The translations under genes were made by a program, and so were the position numbers. From Favolaschia claudopus (Eukaryota; Basidiomycota; Agaricomycetes; Agaricales; Mycenaceae), in NCBI GenBank assembly GCA_037176885.1, contig JAWWNJ010000119.1:62001-126000 (forward strand): a DNA stretch of 64,000 bases, read 5' to 3'. Below, piece by piece: positions 1-11,188 of this stretch. Every line of letters begins with the position of its first letter. Within the stretch, counting starts at the first letter, position 1. The notes below the pieces were generated by a model. That model was not told where the DNA came from. It saw nothing but the letters and a program-made list of their open reading frames with translations, and did no database searches.

Positions 1-1718
1 GTCTTCCTGTCTCAAGCGCACCATGCTGACGTGTCGCATGGCAGATCGCCGCAGCACCACCAGCACCAACATCACCAACACCACCACCATCCGATAAGCT
101 ACCCCGTTGCCTCGCCGCACGGCCAGAGGCAAGATGATGCGGCGTCGTTGGCCAGTGGGATGGGGAGGATGTCGATGGGGATGGGGGATGCGTATGGTGC
201 GTGTCATTTCGGTTACTTCTCTGCCGTTTCTTTCGAGTCGCGATATGCGTGAATCCCCGACACGAGGCGGGGTGGGCTCTGCGTTCCTCCGCGGGATGAC
301 GTGGCGCTTCCTTTACCTACATTTTCTCTTCCTACCTTTCCTTCCATCCCCTTCTCTTCTCCTCGCACCCGTTAACCCTCCCTCCACACAGCCCCCTCCT
401 CCTCCTCCTCAACCTCACCATCATTGATCCGCTCCCCAAGCACCAGCACCACCTCCTCCGTCGCGTACCCCTCCCTCGAGCGACACATGTCAAGCCACCA
501 AAGATCGCAGGGGTACGCGCCGGGTGCGTGGGGGTCGGCGTTGGGGCCTGCTGTACCGGAGTTCGATGTCAACAATAACAATAGTGGGAATCCTGTCAGT
601 CCTAGTAGGAGTACGGGTACGGGTATAGCGGCCCTCGACGCGGCGCGCGCGGCCGCCAACGCGCCTATGACCGGCGCCGTCGGGTATAGCACGCCGTTTG
701 GCGCGCCGCCTGATGCGCATGCGGCGTTGAGGCGCGAGCGGTCTGAGCGCACGGATCGCGAGAGGGAGAAGTTCGATCGTGAACGAGAACGAGAACGCTC
801 TGAGAGGGATGAGCGAGAGCGGGAAGACGAGCGGCGGCGGAATGGTGGGAAGCCAAAGCTAAGGACGGTGTTGTTGCCGCATGCGACGCTGCCGCGGTTT
901 TTGGCGATTGCGAGTGTGAATACTGCGAGGAATTTGGAGACGTGTGGGTTGTTGCTTGGGAGGGAGGTTGTTAAAGGTGTGTGTCTGCGTTTCTTTCTGC
1001 GTTTCTTTCCTTCTTCGCTTTCTTGTTCTTTGTCTCTTGGTCGTGCGCTGGTGACTGATGAGTGTGTGGTAGGCTCGACGTCTGGGGGGGAGAACCCAAG
1101 GATGCGCTATGTTGTTGAGACGCTGCTGATTCCGAAGCAGCATGCGACGAGTGATACGTGCACGATGGATGAAGAGGAGGGGGTGTTGGAGTTTACGGAG
1201 AGGAGGGGGTTGATTACGCTTGGATGGGTGGGTGGTTTTTCTATCAGCGTTCTCGGCATGGTGATAATGATACTGACACTGACCATGACCGACGCCTCTA
1301 GATCCACACGCACCCTTCGCAATCATGTTTCATGTCGTCTGTCGACTTGCATACACATGCGAGTTTCCAGTGTATGCTGCCCGAGTCGTTTGCGGTTGTG
1401 TGCGCGCCGAAGTCGGAGCCTAGGTGGGTTCCGTCATTTCTCTTTCTTCCGGGAGCTCTTATTCACGTCCACTACTCACAGCTTTGGCATCTTCCGTCTA
1501 ACGGACCCACCTGGGCTCGAGATTGTCTTGAAGTGTACGGCGAAGCAGGCGTTCCATCCGCATCCCGATCGGCCGATCTATACTGTGCGTTGTTCGTTTC
1601 CTCCTTCTATTCATATATGTAAGGGAATGCGATACTGATGCTGCCTGGATGATAGGACGCGGATAAGGGACACGTACAGATGAGGGAGGCTGCGTTGGAG
1701 ATTGTTGATCTTCGGTAG
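1..1718 (+). CDS. AMSH-like JAMM/MPN+ deubiquitinase, 5' partial
   Basis: Zinc metalloprotease of the AMSH/STAMBP family, which in other fungi trims K63-linked ubiquitin from cargo at the endosomal ESCRT machinery. Exons 1-197, 441-976, 1073-1227, 1302-1423, 1482-1584 and 1656-1718 join in frame to 391 visible residues. The N-terminus starts before the window: a His/Gln-rich stretch, a Ser/Gly-rich linker, then an Arg/Glu-rich predicted coiled coil near 730-840. The MPN domain follows, with the JAMM motif [14 protein letters not shown] (H-x-H-x7-S-x2-D) at about residue 298 and the family-type ending [18 protein letters not shown]. The MIT-like N-terminal domain of AMSH proteins is not visible and may lie upstream. 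The first intron (198-440) is long for this window, so its borders are the least certain. Confidence 0.9.
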
Positions 1719-2132
1719 GATGGGTTGGGGGCGAAGTGATAAGGAAGGATTGGGAGTAGGAGGAGAAGGAGAAGGAGGAGTGAGACGCGAAGCAGGCAAA
1801 TCAAATTAGGTGTATTTAGTTCAAGCATTTCATGTTGTATTCTCTTCACACAATTCATACAAGGTTACGGCCATCATGGGGCTTCGTGGCTTCGGAAAAA
1901 GCGATGTTTCTCGGTGTCTTATAACTCGTCTTCTCCATCCAGTCGTACCCGTCGGGAACACACGGGGAAGGAATCTGTGTGAATGGCGGGAAATCAATGG
2001 TGCGTTCTGTACGGACATATCGCCGACGTTAATAATTATCTGAGTTTAGCTAATGTCGCATTGCAACTACTATACTGAGATCATTCAAGTTCGATGTATG
2101 CATCGTCCATCTTCCCACTTGCGACGATATCA
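1719..2132. other. Intergenic, nothing recognised
   Basis: 414 bases between the AMSH-like gene and the convergent secreted-protein gene. It probably holds both 3' UTRs. I see no gene or repeat. Confidence 0.6.
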
Positions 2133-2544
2133 TCAAGGACAGAGCACCTTGTAGCTCTTCCACGCGGTACCCGTAGCTGCAGCAACTGCCGAGCTCTGCG
2201 CCTCCGTCGGGATCTTTCTGCTCGGTTCGCCTTGACGGTCGGCTTTGGTGTAGAGGTTTAGAGTGCATTTCTTCGGCGTATTCGAGAGTACGCGAGCGCA
2301 GTTATGATTGAAGTTGCCCTTGCATGTCTGTGCGTTGATTTCCGCCTGAGTGCAGGAAATCTGAGTGCCGGGGGTACAGCTCGAGTCTTTGAATGTCCAT
2401 ATGAATGAGTGAATGGAGCACACACAATACGACGCCGTAATGCATACCTTTGCTGTTATTGGAAAGCCGGAAAGTCACTTGCGCAAATGCCTGGTGGGCA
2501 ATAAGAAGTGTAAGGAAGGTAGAGAGCGCGGGGAGGAATCTCAT
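2133..2544 (-). CDS. Small secreted cysteine-containing protein
   Basis: Two exons (2448-2544, 2133-2386) joined over a 61-bp intron give 116 aa. The first 21-22 residues form a signal peptide (hydrophobic TFLTLLIAHQAFA, cleavage expected after AFA). The mature part has six cysteines, which suggests disulphide bonding, and no domain I recognise. The chosen methionine is the one directly before the hydrophobic core; an in-frame ATG ten codons upstream would spoil the signal peptide. A TATA-like box lies 63 bp upstream. Function unknown; secreted effectors or wall-associated proteins of basidiomycetes often look like this. Confidence 0.75.
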
Positions 2545-2606
2545 GATGGGTTCGAGGTTGCAAAAAAGGAGCAAGCGTTGTTTTTTTTGCGCAAAATCAT
2601 CGCGAG

Positions 2607-2614
2607 CCTTTATA
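2607..2614 (-). promoter_or_regulatory. TATA box of the secreted-protein gene
   Basis: TATAAAGG read on the minus strand, 63 bp upstream of the ATG at 2544. The same TATA-to-ATG distance recurs at other secreted-protein genes in this window. Confidence 0.55.
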
Positions 2615-2884
2615 CGCGGAACGGTCCACCCGCTGCTATTGGTGCTCCACGGGGCTTGGCCTTGGATACTCTCAACTAGCTGTATTAGTGCTGTTATTAC
2701 CCGGATGCCCGAAATGACACTCGGACGGTCATTTTGTTTTCAATACTTGCCTTGTAATTATTGGCTTCCGTTGGCGACAATTAGCTTCATCTACGTATAT
2801 TTGAAACTGTACTCATGCCAGACAAAGAGATTGATAAATATAGCACTAATTGAATTTTCTGAATTTTCAACAATGGGCGACACT

Positions 2885-3692
2885 AGGAGTGGGGCTTATG
2901 CTCAGAAAGGTCCGATCCGAAACCGCCCATTTTTGGTGTTTCCGTACAATTGTTTTTGCGCCATTTTCGTACGCATTGTGATCGGGTAGCTCAAATTTTG
3001 CTCCTCTTCGTCCGCCAAACAGATCGGACCTCTGCACAGCACAAGTCCGTCAGCATTACAGATAGGACTTGGAAAATCGACGTTTCCGTCAGCATTTATG
3101 GTGAATACTCTACTGTAAGACATGCTACGCTGCCTCCTCGCTCTCCGGCAGCTCTGCCTCTTCTTCCGCCATATGCTCCCCTGCGTTATTGTCCTTCAAG
3201 CCCTGCCCAATGGCACGAACAGCAGCTTGGAAAGCTGCTGCATTCATGTGCATCGTGTTAAATACGTCAAGAGAGGCAGCACAAAGTGTGGGGGTAGCCT
3301 TCGGGAGTGGGAAGAGACTGTTGAGTGATTTTGTATGATGCGAGCGAGAAAAGAATCACGTCGTTTACTGAAAACATGGGGGCCGCAACTACAAAGTCTG
3401 AAAAAAAGACAGAAGGTAGAGCGGAAGGTAGTTCGCGTGTTCTAGTAGATATCGAATACTTTTAGTCTGCACATCAGTGCATGCAGCATGGTCGACCTGG
3501 GTCGACCTCTTAAAAGTGTACGCCAACTGATCGGACCTCAGATGCGACCGGCCATCTCCGTCCGCGTCATTTATCGGACGTCGCACATTTTTCCGTCAAT
3601 TTCGTACGCATTCGTATCGGACGTAGAGCCAATTTTCCGGCCATTTCCGTCCGCCTCAGGATCGGACCTTTTGGCGCATAAGCCCCACTCCT
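2885..3692. mobile_element. Non-autonomous hAT-like element (MITE), 808 bp
   Basis: The ends are inverted repeats: AGGAGTGGGGCTTATGC at 2885 and its reverse complement ending at 3692, continuing imperfectly as AAAGGTCCGATCC. Both sides are flanked by the identical 8-mer GCGACACT (2877-2884 and 3693-3700), the duplication length typical of the hAT superfamily. Subterminal parts repeat GTCCGAT and TTTCCGTCCGC motifs in both orientations. No transposase is encoded, so mobilisation would need an autonomous relative elsewhere. Its right end is 66 bp before the ATG of the MYND gene, so it has displaced or become part of that gene's promoter or 5' UTR. Confidence 0.85.
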
Positions 3693-3758
3693 GCGACACT
3701 GCTTGTTGGTGTCACAGTCACACCGTGACTTCAAGCGTTTCCTTAGATTCTCACCACC

Positions 3759-5005
3759 ATGACCACCACGAAAGCCGAAAATACGCTAGTGACAGAAGAA
3801 TCCATTCGCGAAGTGAAATCGATATCAAAGAAGGCCTTCTGCAAGCAATGCCAAGTTACGAAGCATATCAGCGAACTCAAGCGTTGTGGCCGCTGCCAGT
3901 AAGTCGCGACTCGCGTCGACGCAATTCAAGTTCAGCGCGCGGTGTCAGTCGATACTTTTCGCGTGCATCCTTACTGACGATATCCGAACTACAGACTTGT
4001 GAAATACTGCTCATCAGCCTGCCAAAGGTCTCACTGGAAAGTTCACAAAGCGCACTGCAAAACCCCGGAAGAAGCGCGGCAAGAGACGGAAGACGAGTCC
4101 TGGAAGAATATCAGCGACGAATTTGGACACAAGAGACCCAGTGTGCTTCAACCCGTCAGTGATACGCTTGAGCAACAGGCTGAACGGTTTCGGATTTGGG
4201 AGGAAAAGTGGGAAAAAACGATAATGACTTGGTGAGCACGACCCCTTTCTTCGCGATACAGTGTCGTTGTCTGATGTGGTAAACGCAGGGCGTTCTGGGC
4301 GATGAATATTCCGTCTCCATCGACGAGAGATGATAAACTGAGCAAGTTCACGTACGTATTTAACTGTCTCAGCCCTCCTACTCAGTTAAATCGCCGCTAG
4401 TTTCGTATTTGAGGCTCAGCGCCGTAACAATCCACCAACTCCGGACCAGTACTTTGAGGTGCTGGCATACATGTCTTTATTTCCCATTCGAATCTTTCTG
4501 ACAGTGGACGTGAATCAGATGCACGGCGCTGAAATCATGCATACGTCCCAGATGGTTTTCTTCCTCGATCACATGAAACGGCCGGATATCATCGAAAGAT
4601 GGCGTAAAATGCCCCGCAGAAACGACGCCGTGCAGATCATGATCATGTGGAAGGGCCACGTCCTCTTCCTCCAATACCCCGTACACAACTTCGCCGCCCT
4701 GCGCAGCAAGGCGCCAGACGATCCCGTGCTGGGTGGGTATGACGCGCTGGCGAAAGATTGGGTGGTGGAGTTGAGGAAGGCTATTGATTCGGGTGATCGT
4801 GAGTGCTGTTGGATGCGTTGTCAGCATTTACAGGAATGCTAATGCTGCGCTTCGTTTCGCAGCGGAGTACTATCGAGGATTCTATAATCGTACTTGGGGA
4901 GCGGCGTCGGTGGAGGCGAGTATGATGGGTGGGCTCGCGGGTATGCGACGGGCGATGGATGAAATCATGGCTCGGGAAGGACCGTTCGCAAGTGAAGTCG
5001 ATTGA
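3759..5005 (+). CDS. MYND-type zinc-finger protein
   Basis: Five exons (3759-3898, 3995-4231, 4289-4351, 4401-4798, 4863-5005) join in frame to 326 aa. A MYND finger spans about residues 36-70, with the pattern CKQC, then CGRC, then YCSSACQRSHW and a closing HKAHC; the finger is split by the first intron. MYND fingers bind proline-rich peptides, and in basidiomycetes most such genes are uncharacterised and multi-copy. The remaining 250 residues show no catalytic motif and no SET domain, so this is not a SMYD methyltransferase. The promoter carries a hAT-like insertion (2885-3692). Convergent with the small gene at 5246-5770. Confidence 0.88.
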
Positions 5006-5245
5006 CTTGTCAACCCCTCGTCATTCTTCTGTTTATCCTCAATATCGCGGGCTACGCTTCAATTATTCGCAGTTGTGCCGCTACTTGATAGCCAATGTAC
5101 TACACACCAATTGCTTGTTCACAGTGATTTAATTCACTCTTCTGGTACGCCTAGTCCGCTTGAAAGACTCACAAAACCAAAGGAACCGATAGAAAACACT
5201 CCAGAAATTGAATCCACTGAATACAGCCCGATATCGTACAGACGT

Positions 5246-5770
5246 CTACTTGTCAATTATGGTCACAAATTCTGCAGGGAAGAGATGAAAGTCTTCTTTC
5301 GTCGTAATATGCTCCAACGCGCCAGCCAGAAGCTTCCGGTACCCTGCATCGGTGAGGGTCTATTAGAATAAAGAACTCTCGTTAGCTTGGTACGGCTCGG
5401 AGCTTATCATAAAGCGACTAATCAAAGGATTCATGTACGGACCTCGTGAATCTTTTCATGCGACGCAGCCTCAATCAGGATCATCACCTGGAACGGCGTC
5501 TCCTGCAGCCCCAGCTCGCTTGCTAGCGTTCCCTCAGGACGTTCAGTTTTGAAAGACTGTCCCCGATAGGTTTCACTCGATTTGTTACGAGGATGAAGTG
5601 TATAAATTAATACGCACTACTTCGTATCTCAACAGATTCTCCTGCATGATAGGGAGGGACTTGACGCCCTCTATCATTTTATCTGCGCGTGCTTGGAGGT
5701 CGCTGTCGGTGAGTTCGGCACGACCTTTGAAGATGCCGATGGCACGGACGCGGTCTTTGCGGAGGGTCAT
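5246..5770 (-). CDS. Small alpha+beta-barrel-like protein (EthD/Dabb-like)
   Basis: Three exons (5618-5770, 5443-5556, 5246-5359) give 126 aa in frame. The opening pattern (basic strand, IGIFKG, then an amphipathic helix ending in DKMIEGVKSLPIMQ) and the later strand-helix unit (VMILIEAASHEKIHE) resemble the small ferredoxin-fold EthD/Dabb proteins, which often form dimeric barrels. No catalytic residue can be assigned. No signal peptide, so probably cytosolic. The fold assignment is by resemblance only; the gene structure is firmer than the function. Confidence 0.65.
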
Positions 5771-6355
5771 TCAAGGGGGAAGATGTAGGGATTCAGAGGA
5801 TAATTCAACGCGTGGGTGGTCGACGACGGGATTTATATTCCAAGGGCAGATAGGGGGACAGCACGGATCGACCGTGCCCACAAGTCGCGCATATGATGGT
5901 CGTCGTATTGGAAGAATGGATAGAAATGGTGTGACGACGAATGCGAGGAAGCAATGCGTAGGGTTCTTGTTGCAGGGTGATCTATCAGATTCGGAGGCTC
6001 TTGCTTTCGAAAACAGTCGAGTATGTAATGTTCACTACTTCGGGCATCTGACCGTTGCTTCAATCATGAAACTGGAAGCAGGTACTCAGACCATGGAAGA
6101 CGGGAAAACGGCTGTAGAGTTGAGGGACAAATAAGTGATTATTGTCCGCGAATTTGTTGCTTAGAGCAGTCGACGACCGAAAGACCTGGGCTGTGGACAA
6201 GGGTTGAACGTAATGAATGTTGGATTAATACGAGGAATACGCCATACAGGGTATCCAAGCACACCTTTTTTAGCTAATTGAATTGTACATATAATAGTGG
6301 TATAGAGTACACACCTCCCGGCATACCGCAGCGCCGTCGGTCCACCAGCCAGACC
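5771..6355. other. Intergenic, nothing recognised
   Basis: 585 bases upstream of the small EthD/Dabb-like gene and downstream of the membrane-protein gene. I see no gene, repeat or clear promoter motif. Confidence 0.55.
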
Positions 6356-7205
6356 TCAATCCAGATACGTTGGCGGTCGATCCTTCGCGACCTTCCCATC
6401 CAACGCCACCCCATCCTTCTCGTTCGAATACATCACAGCCGGCGCTCTCCGACTCGCCTCATCCCGCATGCGATTCGCATCCCGCACCTCAAGCCGCGTT
6501 AACCGCTCCCGCAATACGGACATTTCATTCTCGAGCGATGTACATCTCCAGGCTAAATCCGCCTGGAGATGGGGATGTGATTGGGATTCGGGTTGTTTCT
6601 CGGAGGACGGCAGCGGCGATACGCCGAGGTGTCTTCGTAGTCGTGCGGACCGGAAGAAGCAGAAGAGGATGGCGGCGAGGAGGGCGAGGGTGACGGCGAC
6701 GCTGCCCGCAACGGCGGCGGCTATGATAGGGCCCTGGTTGGAGGAGGAATACGCTTCCGAGGAAGAGGTAGCAAAGCCCGAGTTGGAGCTGCCAGTGACC
6801 ACGGCGTCGGAGGATATACTCGACGTGTCCGTGTCTGAAGGAGGGAAGACTGTGACTGCGGAGCGCGTGGGTCCGGGTCGCAGCTTTGAGGAGGTGGTGC
6901 TGTTTGTCGTCTCGTATCCCAAGTCAGCGTCGCGGTACGTGATACAAAACAGACAACGCACCTCTGTTGAAATAGAAGAATTTACCGCTGGCGTTGCATC
7001 GGGCGAAGAGAACGGCGGAAAGCCAAGAAGGTCGGTGGCTGCAACTATGCCAGTGTTATCGATACTACTCGTACTAGTTCCGGTCTGCGGTCACGAATGT
7101 CGATTAACCAAGCGACCAGGACATGGAGAGGGAATGGAAGCCAACCTGAGCGCCAGCCATGGTGACTGCGACGCTCAACGCCCAGACAACCCGGGAGACT
7201 CGCAT
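6356..7205 (-). CDS. Single-pass membrane protein with Ser/Thr-rich ectodomain
   Basis: Exons 7146-7205, 6962-7084 and 6356-6910 give 245 aa. The first 20 residues (MRVSRVVWALSVAVTMAGAQ) look like a signal peptide. A Ser/Thr-rich, probably O-glycosylated stretch follows, then one membrane segment (PIIAAAVAGSVAVTLALLAA), a basic stop-transfer (RSARLRRH) and a cytoplasmic tail with a short predicted coiled coil (SLENEMSVLRERLTRLEVR). The layout matches fungal Mid2-like/WSC-like surface sensors, but no WSC cysteines are seen. The second intron (6911-6961) preserves frame whether or not it is spliced, so that exon end is uncertain. Function inferred only from topology. Confidence 0.75.
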
Positions 7206-7827
7206 TTTGGAGGGGGGAGAAGAGGGGGGGAGGAGAAAAAGCGTGCTCGTTGTCAAGCATGGCTTATTTGTCAATGAGGATGATGGAACGGATCAGGACG
7301 GCATTGAAAAGGTGGAGCAGGTTCTTGAAGTTTCAAACGCGATTTTTGAACACAGTGGACGAGAGAAAGACGCAAACGTAGCGAAGAGAAAGTTCAACTG
7401 TGGGGATGGGATGGAGGAGGAGGTTGCTGCGCCTACATTTGCTGCGGAGGTGCCGCGATTTCGGGATTTTCGCTTGGTTTCTCACGACGGCGAAACAAGA
7501 CCGTCTCCGTGATGGCGACTCGAACAAGGATCTCAGCACGGGAATTGCCGACTCTGTGAGAACATCGGCCGATTGACTTGGTTTCTTGCTTGGTTTTAAT
7601 TTTTGTTCGCTGATCACTTATCTCTGTGGACTTCAACCTGCGACATCCACCATTTTTACCGGCAGGTAGCCTGATATCTAGCGCTTCAAGTCATACCGAA
7701 AATCGCTCACTTGTATTTCTGAGTTCAGGGAAGATTTCAAGCAGTTTGGAGTTGTCAGATAACTTACAAACCCAATGAACTCGACATTCAAGATTTACTC
7801 AAACCAAAGCTAAAATGCTTAGATTCA
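7206..7827. other. Intergenic, nothing recognised
   Basis: 622 bases between two minus-strand genes: promoter of the membrane protein and 3' side of the beta-trefoil gene. Short ORFs here lack splice or domain support. Confidence 0.55.
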
Positions 7828-8574
7828 TCAGCCTGATATTTTGAATGAGATTCGAAATAACAACTGACGCGCTGCGACAATGGACCAAGTCTGCTGAGCT
7901 GCCAAATTGTCGTTCAGTTCCACGAAGATAGCCTGCGGTCCGGGCAGTTTAGGAGAGTGCGGATCCTGGTGGATTCAGGAAGACCCACCGGAGCAGCAGG
8001 AGATCCTGGAACTGCCTTCCATGATGTAAGTGCGAGGCGACTATTCCATTCGTTAATCCTATTGAATATGTAAATTCATACGAGTCTAAGGTTTTGTGCT
8101 CGACGACAACAAGATCTACACGCACTTGAAAGTCGTCCCAGTCACCGCTTGCAGCGACAAATTGGCTGGGAATTGGGAGGAGGCGATTAGTTCGGAGCCG
8201 TAAGAGAATCCCCCACGCGACGCAGATGGATAGGACAAGAACAGCGACGAGTTGAGACCGTTGGCGATCCAGACGATGGACCCGCCTTTCGAGATGACGG
8301 ACCACTGAGTCATGAGGTGCGATCAGTCATTCGTTCGTTCGCAGTATGAAGAAGATAAACTCGCCTCTTGATTTAGCGCACTGGCCGACGTGCCAGGGGC
8401 AACGACGACGGCGGTGCCTTCCGCTGGATTGACGTTGCTGATGAGGTTCAAGCCGTAGCCTTGAAAGTCGTTGATATTGAACAAGCCGATGGCGTTCGGC
8501 TCCACCGTGGGTTTGGCTTCAAGTTCGGTAGCCCCCAGGAGAGAGACGAGAGCAAAGAGGATGAGAGTACTCAA
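7828..8574 (-). CDS. Secreted beta-trefoil (ricin-B-like) protein
   Basis: Exons 8365-8574, 8126-8304, 7989-8058 and 7828-7932 give 187 aa. An N-terminal signal peptide (STLILFALVSLLGAT) precedes a sequence with trefoil hallmarks: a G-L-F-N-I start, GTAVVV, ALNQEWSV (first Q-x-W) and LAAQQTWSI (second Q-x-W). Such fungal proteins usually bind glycans, but sugar-binding residues cannot be assigned here. The first intron uses a GC donor (CAAGAG|gcgagt), the only one I recognised in the window; it keeps the frame and puts NQE directly before W, as the family expects. A 60-aa reading of exon 1 alone through the intron would lose the Q-x-W motif. Confidence 0.75.
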
Positions 8575-9184
8575 CTTGGATCAAACTAAGAACGGACCTG
8601 ATCAGAGTCTTCATAATCGCTGTACAATGCACAGCAGGCGTATATGGTGCGAAAATGTAGAGTAAAGATAAGCTGGTGCCTGCACGCTCATCAGTAAAAC
8701 GGATTCACCGAAGCCTTTACTCGCATCCAGTAAAGGCGGTCATGAAGGTCTACATCCTTATCTGGCGCCACTGCTTTGAGAGTCTGACGCGAGCTCCAGT
8801 AGCAGGAAGAAAAATTGACCTGATCAGAGAGACAGCCTCTGATTTTTTTTTTTTTTGCATGCGCAGTTCGTCGTGGTTTCGCATTCGTGCAAACTTCAGA
8901 CGTCATTTGTATTGGCCCAGGCCTAAGATTTCTTGTTGCCGCCGGACCTAATGACTAGGTAGAAGGGAGAGATATGTAGTAGACTGATGTAGCAGGATAG
9001 AGCCTTGAATTTCCGAAGGCCCCGTGCAGAATCCAAGCTACCAGCGGATTTGGATGAAGGGGGGAGGCAAGAGCTGATGATGGGAGCTTTGCCAAACAAG
9101 CAAGAATAAGCTTCGGCAAGATCCGAGTGATCGATCGAGTCATATTCACATCCTGCTTTCCGCCATCGCCAACTGCGCCTCGCT
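8575..9184. other. Divergent promoter region with a T-tract
   Basis: 610 bases between the starts of the trefoil gene (minus) and the F-box gene (plus). It contains a run of about 14 T near 8842-8855. No other feature recognised. Confidence 0.5.
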
Positions 9185-10815
9185 ATGCACCGCTGCCTCG
9201 AAATACAAGAGCTTGTACGCTTAATATTCGAGCCCCTGACACCCTTGCAACTAGGTGTTCGTGTACACAATGGCGAGAAACTGTGGAAAGAGCAGCTCCA
9301 ACAAGTTTTGAATCTGGCCATAACATGTCGCGCGTTTTCCGAACCCGCGCTCGACCTGCTTTGGAAGAGACAAGACACCCTTTTCAATCTCTTGAAGACC
9401 TTTTCCCCCTCTCTATGGGAGGTCCAGGCTCAGGATTCAGAGGACTTTGACGAGGACTCGGAGGCCACATTCGTACGCAAAACAGTTATGCGACACTCGA
9501 TGAAACTTGACCTATGTTGTATTCCTTTGACCAGAAATTTTGCGGGACTATCCAGTCCTCGCATTGGGACAGGACACAATTCTACGCTCGTAGGATTTCC
9601 TCAATGCAGTTGAACTGCGTTCCACTCGACGTCCTCGAGGCCTTGAGCAGAGCGGCGCCGGCAGACAGTCCCTGCCTTCTCCCAAACTTACAATATGTTA
9701 GCTGGTTGGAGGATGATACCCATGCGTTCTCGCATGCCCAGTTGTTACTCGGTTCTCGACTGACTTCGATTTTTCTTCGCCCCGGAAACGGACGTCAATT
9801 CCCGGTATATTCTCCTCTATTGGGATATTTGAGCACGCACCATCAGTCGTTGACGCGTTTCTCCCTCTACTCCTATGGCACCACAGTCTGCGATGAAGAA
9901 TTAACAAACGCACTTTCAGCCTGTTTGCCTGTGTTACAACAACTTCAGGAGGTGATGATCCAGGTCCTCACTGCCCCAGTCCTTCGCAAATTATCTATTC
10001 TTCCCGAGCTTCGCGAACTAGTGGTATATCACCTCCAGGACTCGCAAGGCTTCCAGACCGATGATGACGGCTCCGGAACCCTATTCTTCCCCTCGCTGGA
10101 ACGCCTCGTTGTTCATGCGGAGGACCTGCAGGACGTAAACTCCCTGCTCCATAATCTAGGAAGCAAACCCCCACTCCGCAACTTTTACGGAAAAACAGAA
10201 CAATCCCCTCTCCAATCGCATGTCCACGACTTCTTCACGTGTTTCCGCCATCAACGCTCCCTCCTCCACCTCACCGATCTCCACATGGAATTCGCACAGT
10301 TCTACAACGGAGAAAAGAATCTGACTGGTACCACGATAACACCAAGCCTCCTACACCCATTACTAGGTGCTACGAACCTCCGCCACTTTCTATTGTCAGG
10401 CGCGATCGGGTTGCACCTCACTGACACCTTCTGCGTCGCGATGGCGGAGGCTCTGCCTCACCTCGTTACGCTCTCATTCCATTTCGCGACCTACACCACA
10501 GAGGTCAACATCATCTCGCTAGCGGCTTTCGCTCGCCACTGTCCGAAGTTGCATTACATCCAAATGCCGTTTTCTGCAACTGACTTGATGGAGGTTGATG
10601 AGGAATCCCTGCCTCCGCCACAAATGGGATTGGAGTCTCTGCACGTTTTGCGTTCACCCATCGGCGAATCCCCGACGGTTGTGGCGCGTCTGTTGGCGAA
10701 GCTCTTCTCTTCGCTGCGGTATATGTCGTCGAATTGGAGGGATGATGGGGAGGAAAGAGATGTGACGATGGGTAATCAGTGGAACGAGGTAAGAGAATTG
10801 CTGAAACCGAAATAG
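9185..10815 (+). CDS. F-box/LRR-like protein
   Basis: Exons 9185-9472 and 9535-10815 around a 62-bp intron give 522 aa. The start HRCLEIQELVRLIFEPL followed by LAITCRAFSEPALDLLWKR is the agaricomycete F-box pattern. After the intron comes the family-typical WDRTQFYARRIS block, and then irregular leucine-rich repeats to the end. F-box proteins recruit substrates to SCF ubiquitin ligases through Skp1; the substrate here is unknown. The family is strongly expanded in these fungi. A second, unrelated-looking F-box gene lies at 14320-15528. Confidence 0.9.
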
Positions 10816-11188
10816 CTTAGACGAGCGGTACTTGCCGATTTGCGATTTGGGTCGAGGATCACAATTTCATCGGCTGATTCGCGCCAAGTTCTGTTCAACT
10901 TTGTTCATTCAATCAATGTTATAGGTTTGAACAACGAGCTTCTGACAATCGAATCTTGCTCCTGACAAGCCCATTGTTCTGTTAAAGTTCAAATAGTACG
11001 AATTCAGACAAGGGTTCTACAAGCTGATACAAGACATCTATACAAAAACACACTCGTAAATAGAGACAGAAATCTGCAATGCGCGTCCATTCGATAGCAA
11101 GCAAACAATATCCGAAGAGCGTCCAGAATCCGCTGATAGCTAATAGTTCTTCAAAGCGTCAACAGTAAAAAGAAGAGAAACTCTAAAA
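10816..11188. other. Convergent intergenic region
   Basis: 373 bases between the ends of the F-box and GATA-factor genes. AT-rich, probably 3' UTRs; nothing else seen. Confidence 0.55.

Noticed and set aside
5598..6134. A 178-aa plus-strand ORF overlapping the small EthD/Dabb-like gene.
   Set aside because: It is antisense to a well-spliced minus-strand gene and has no family resemblance.
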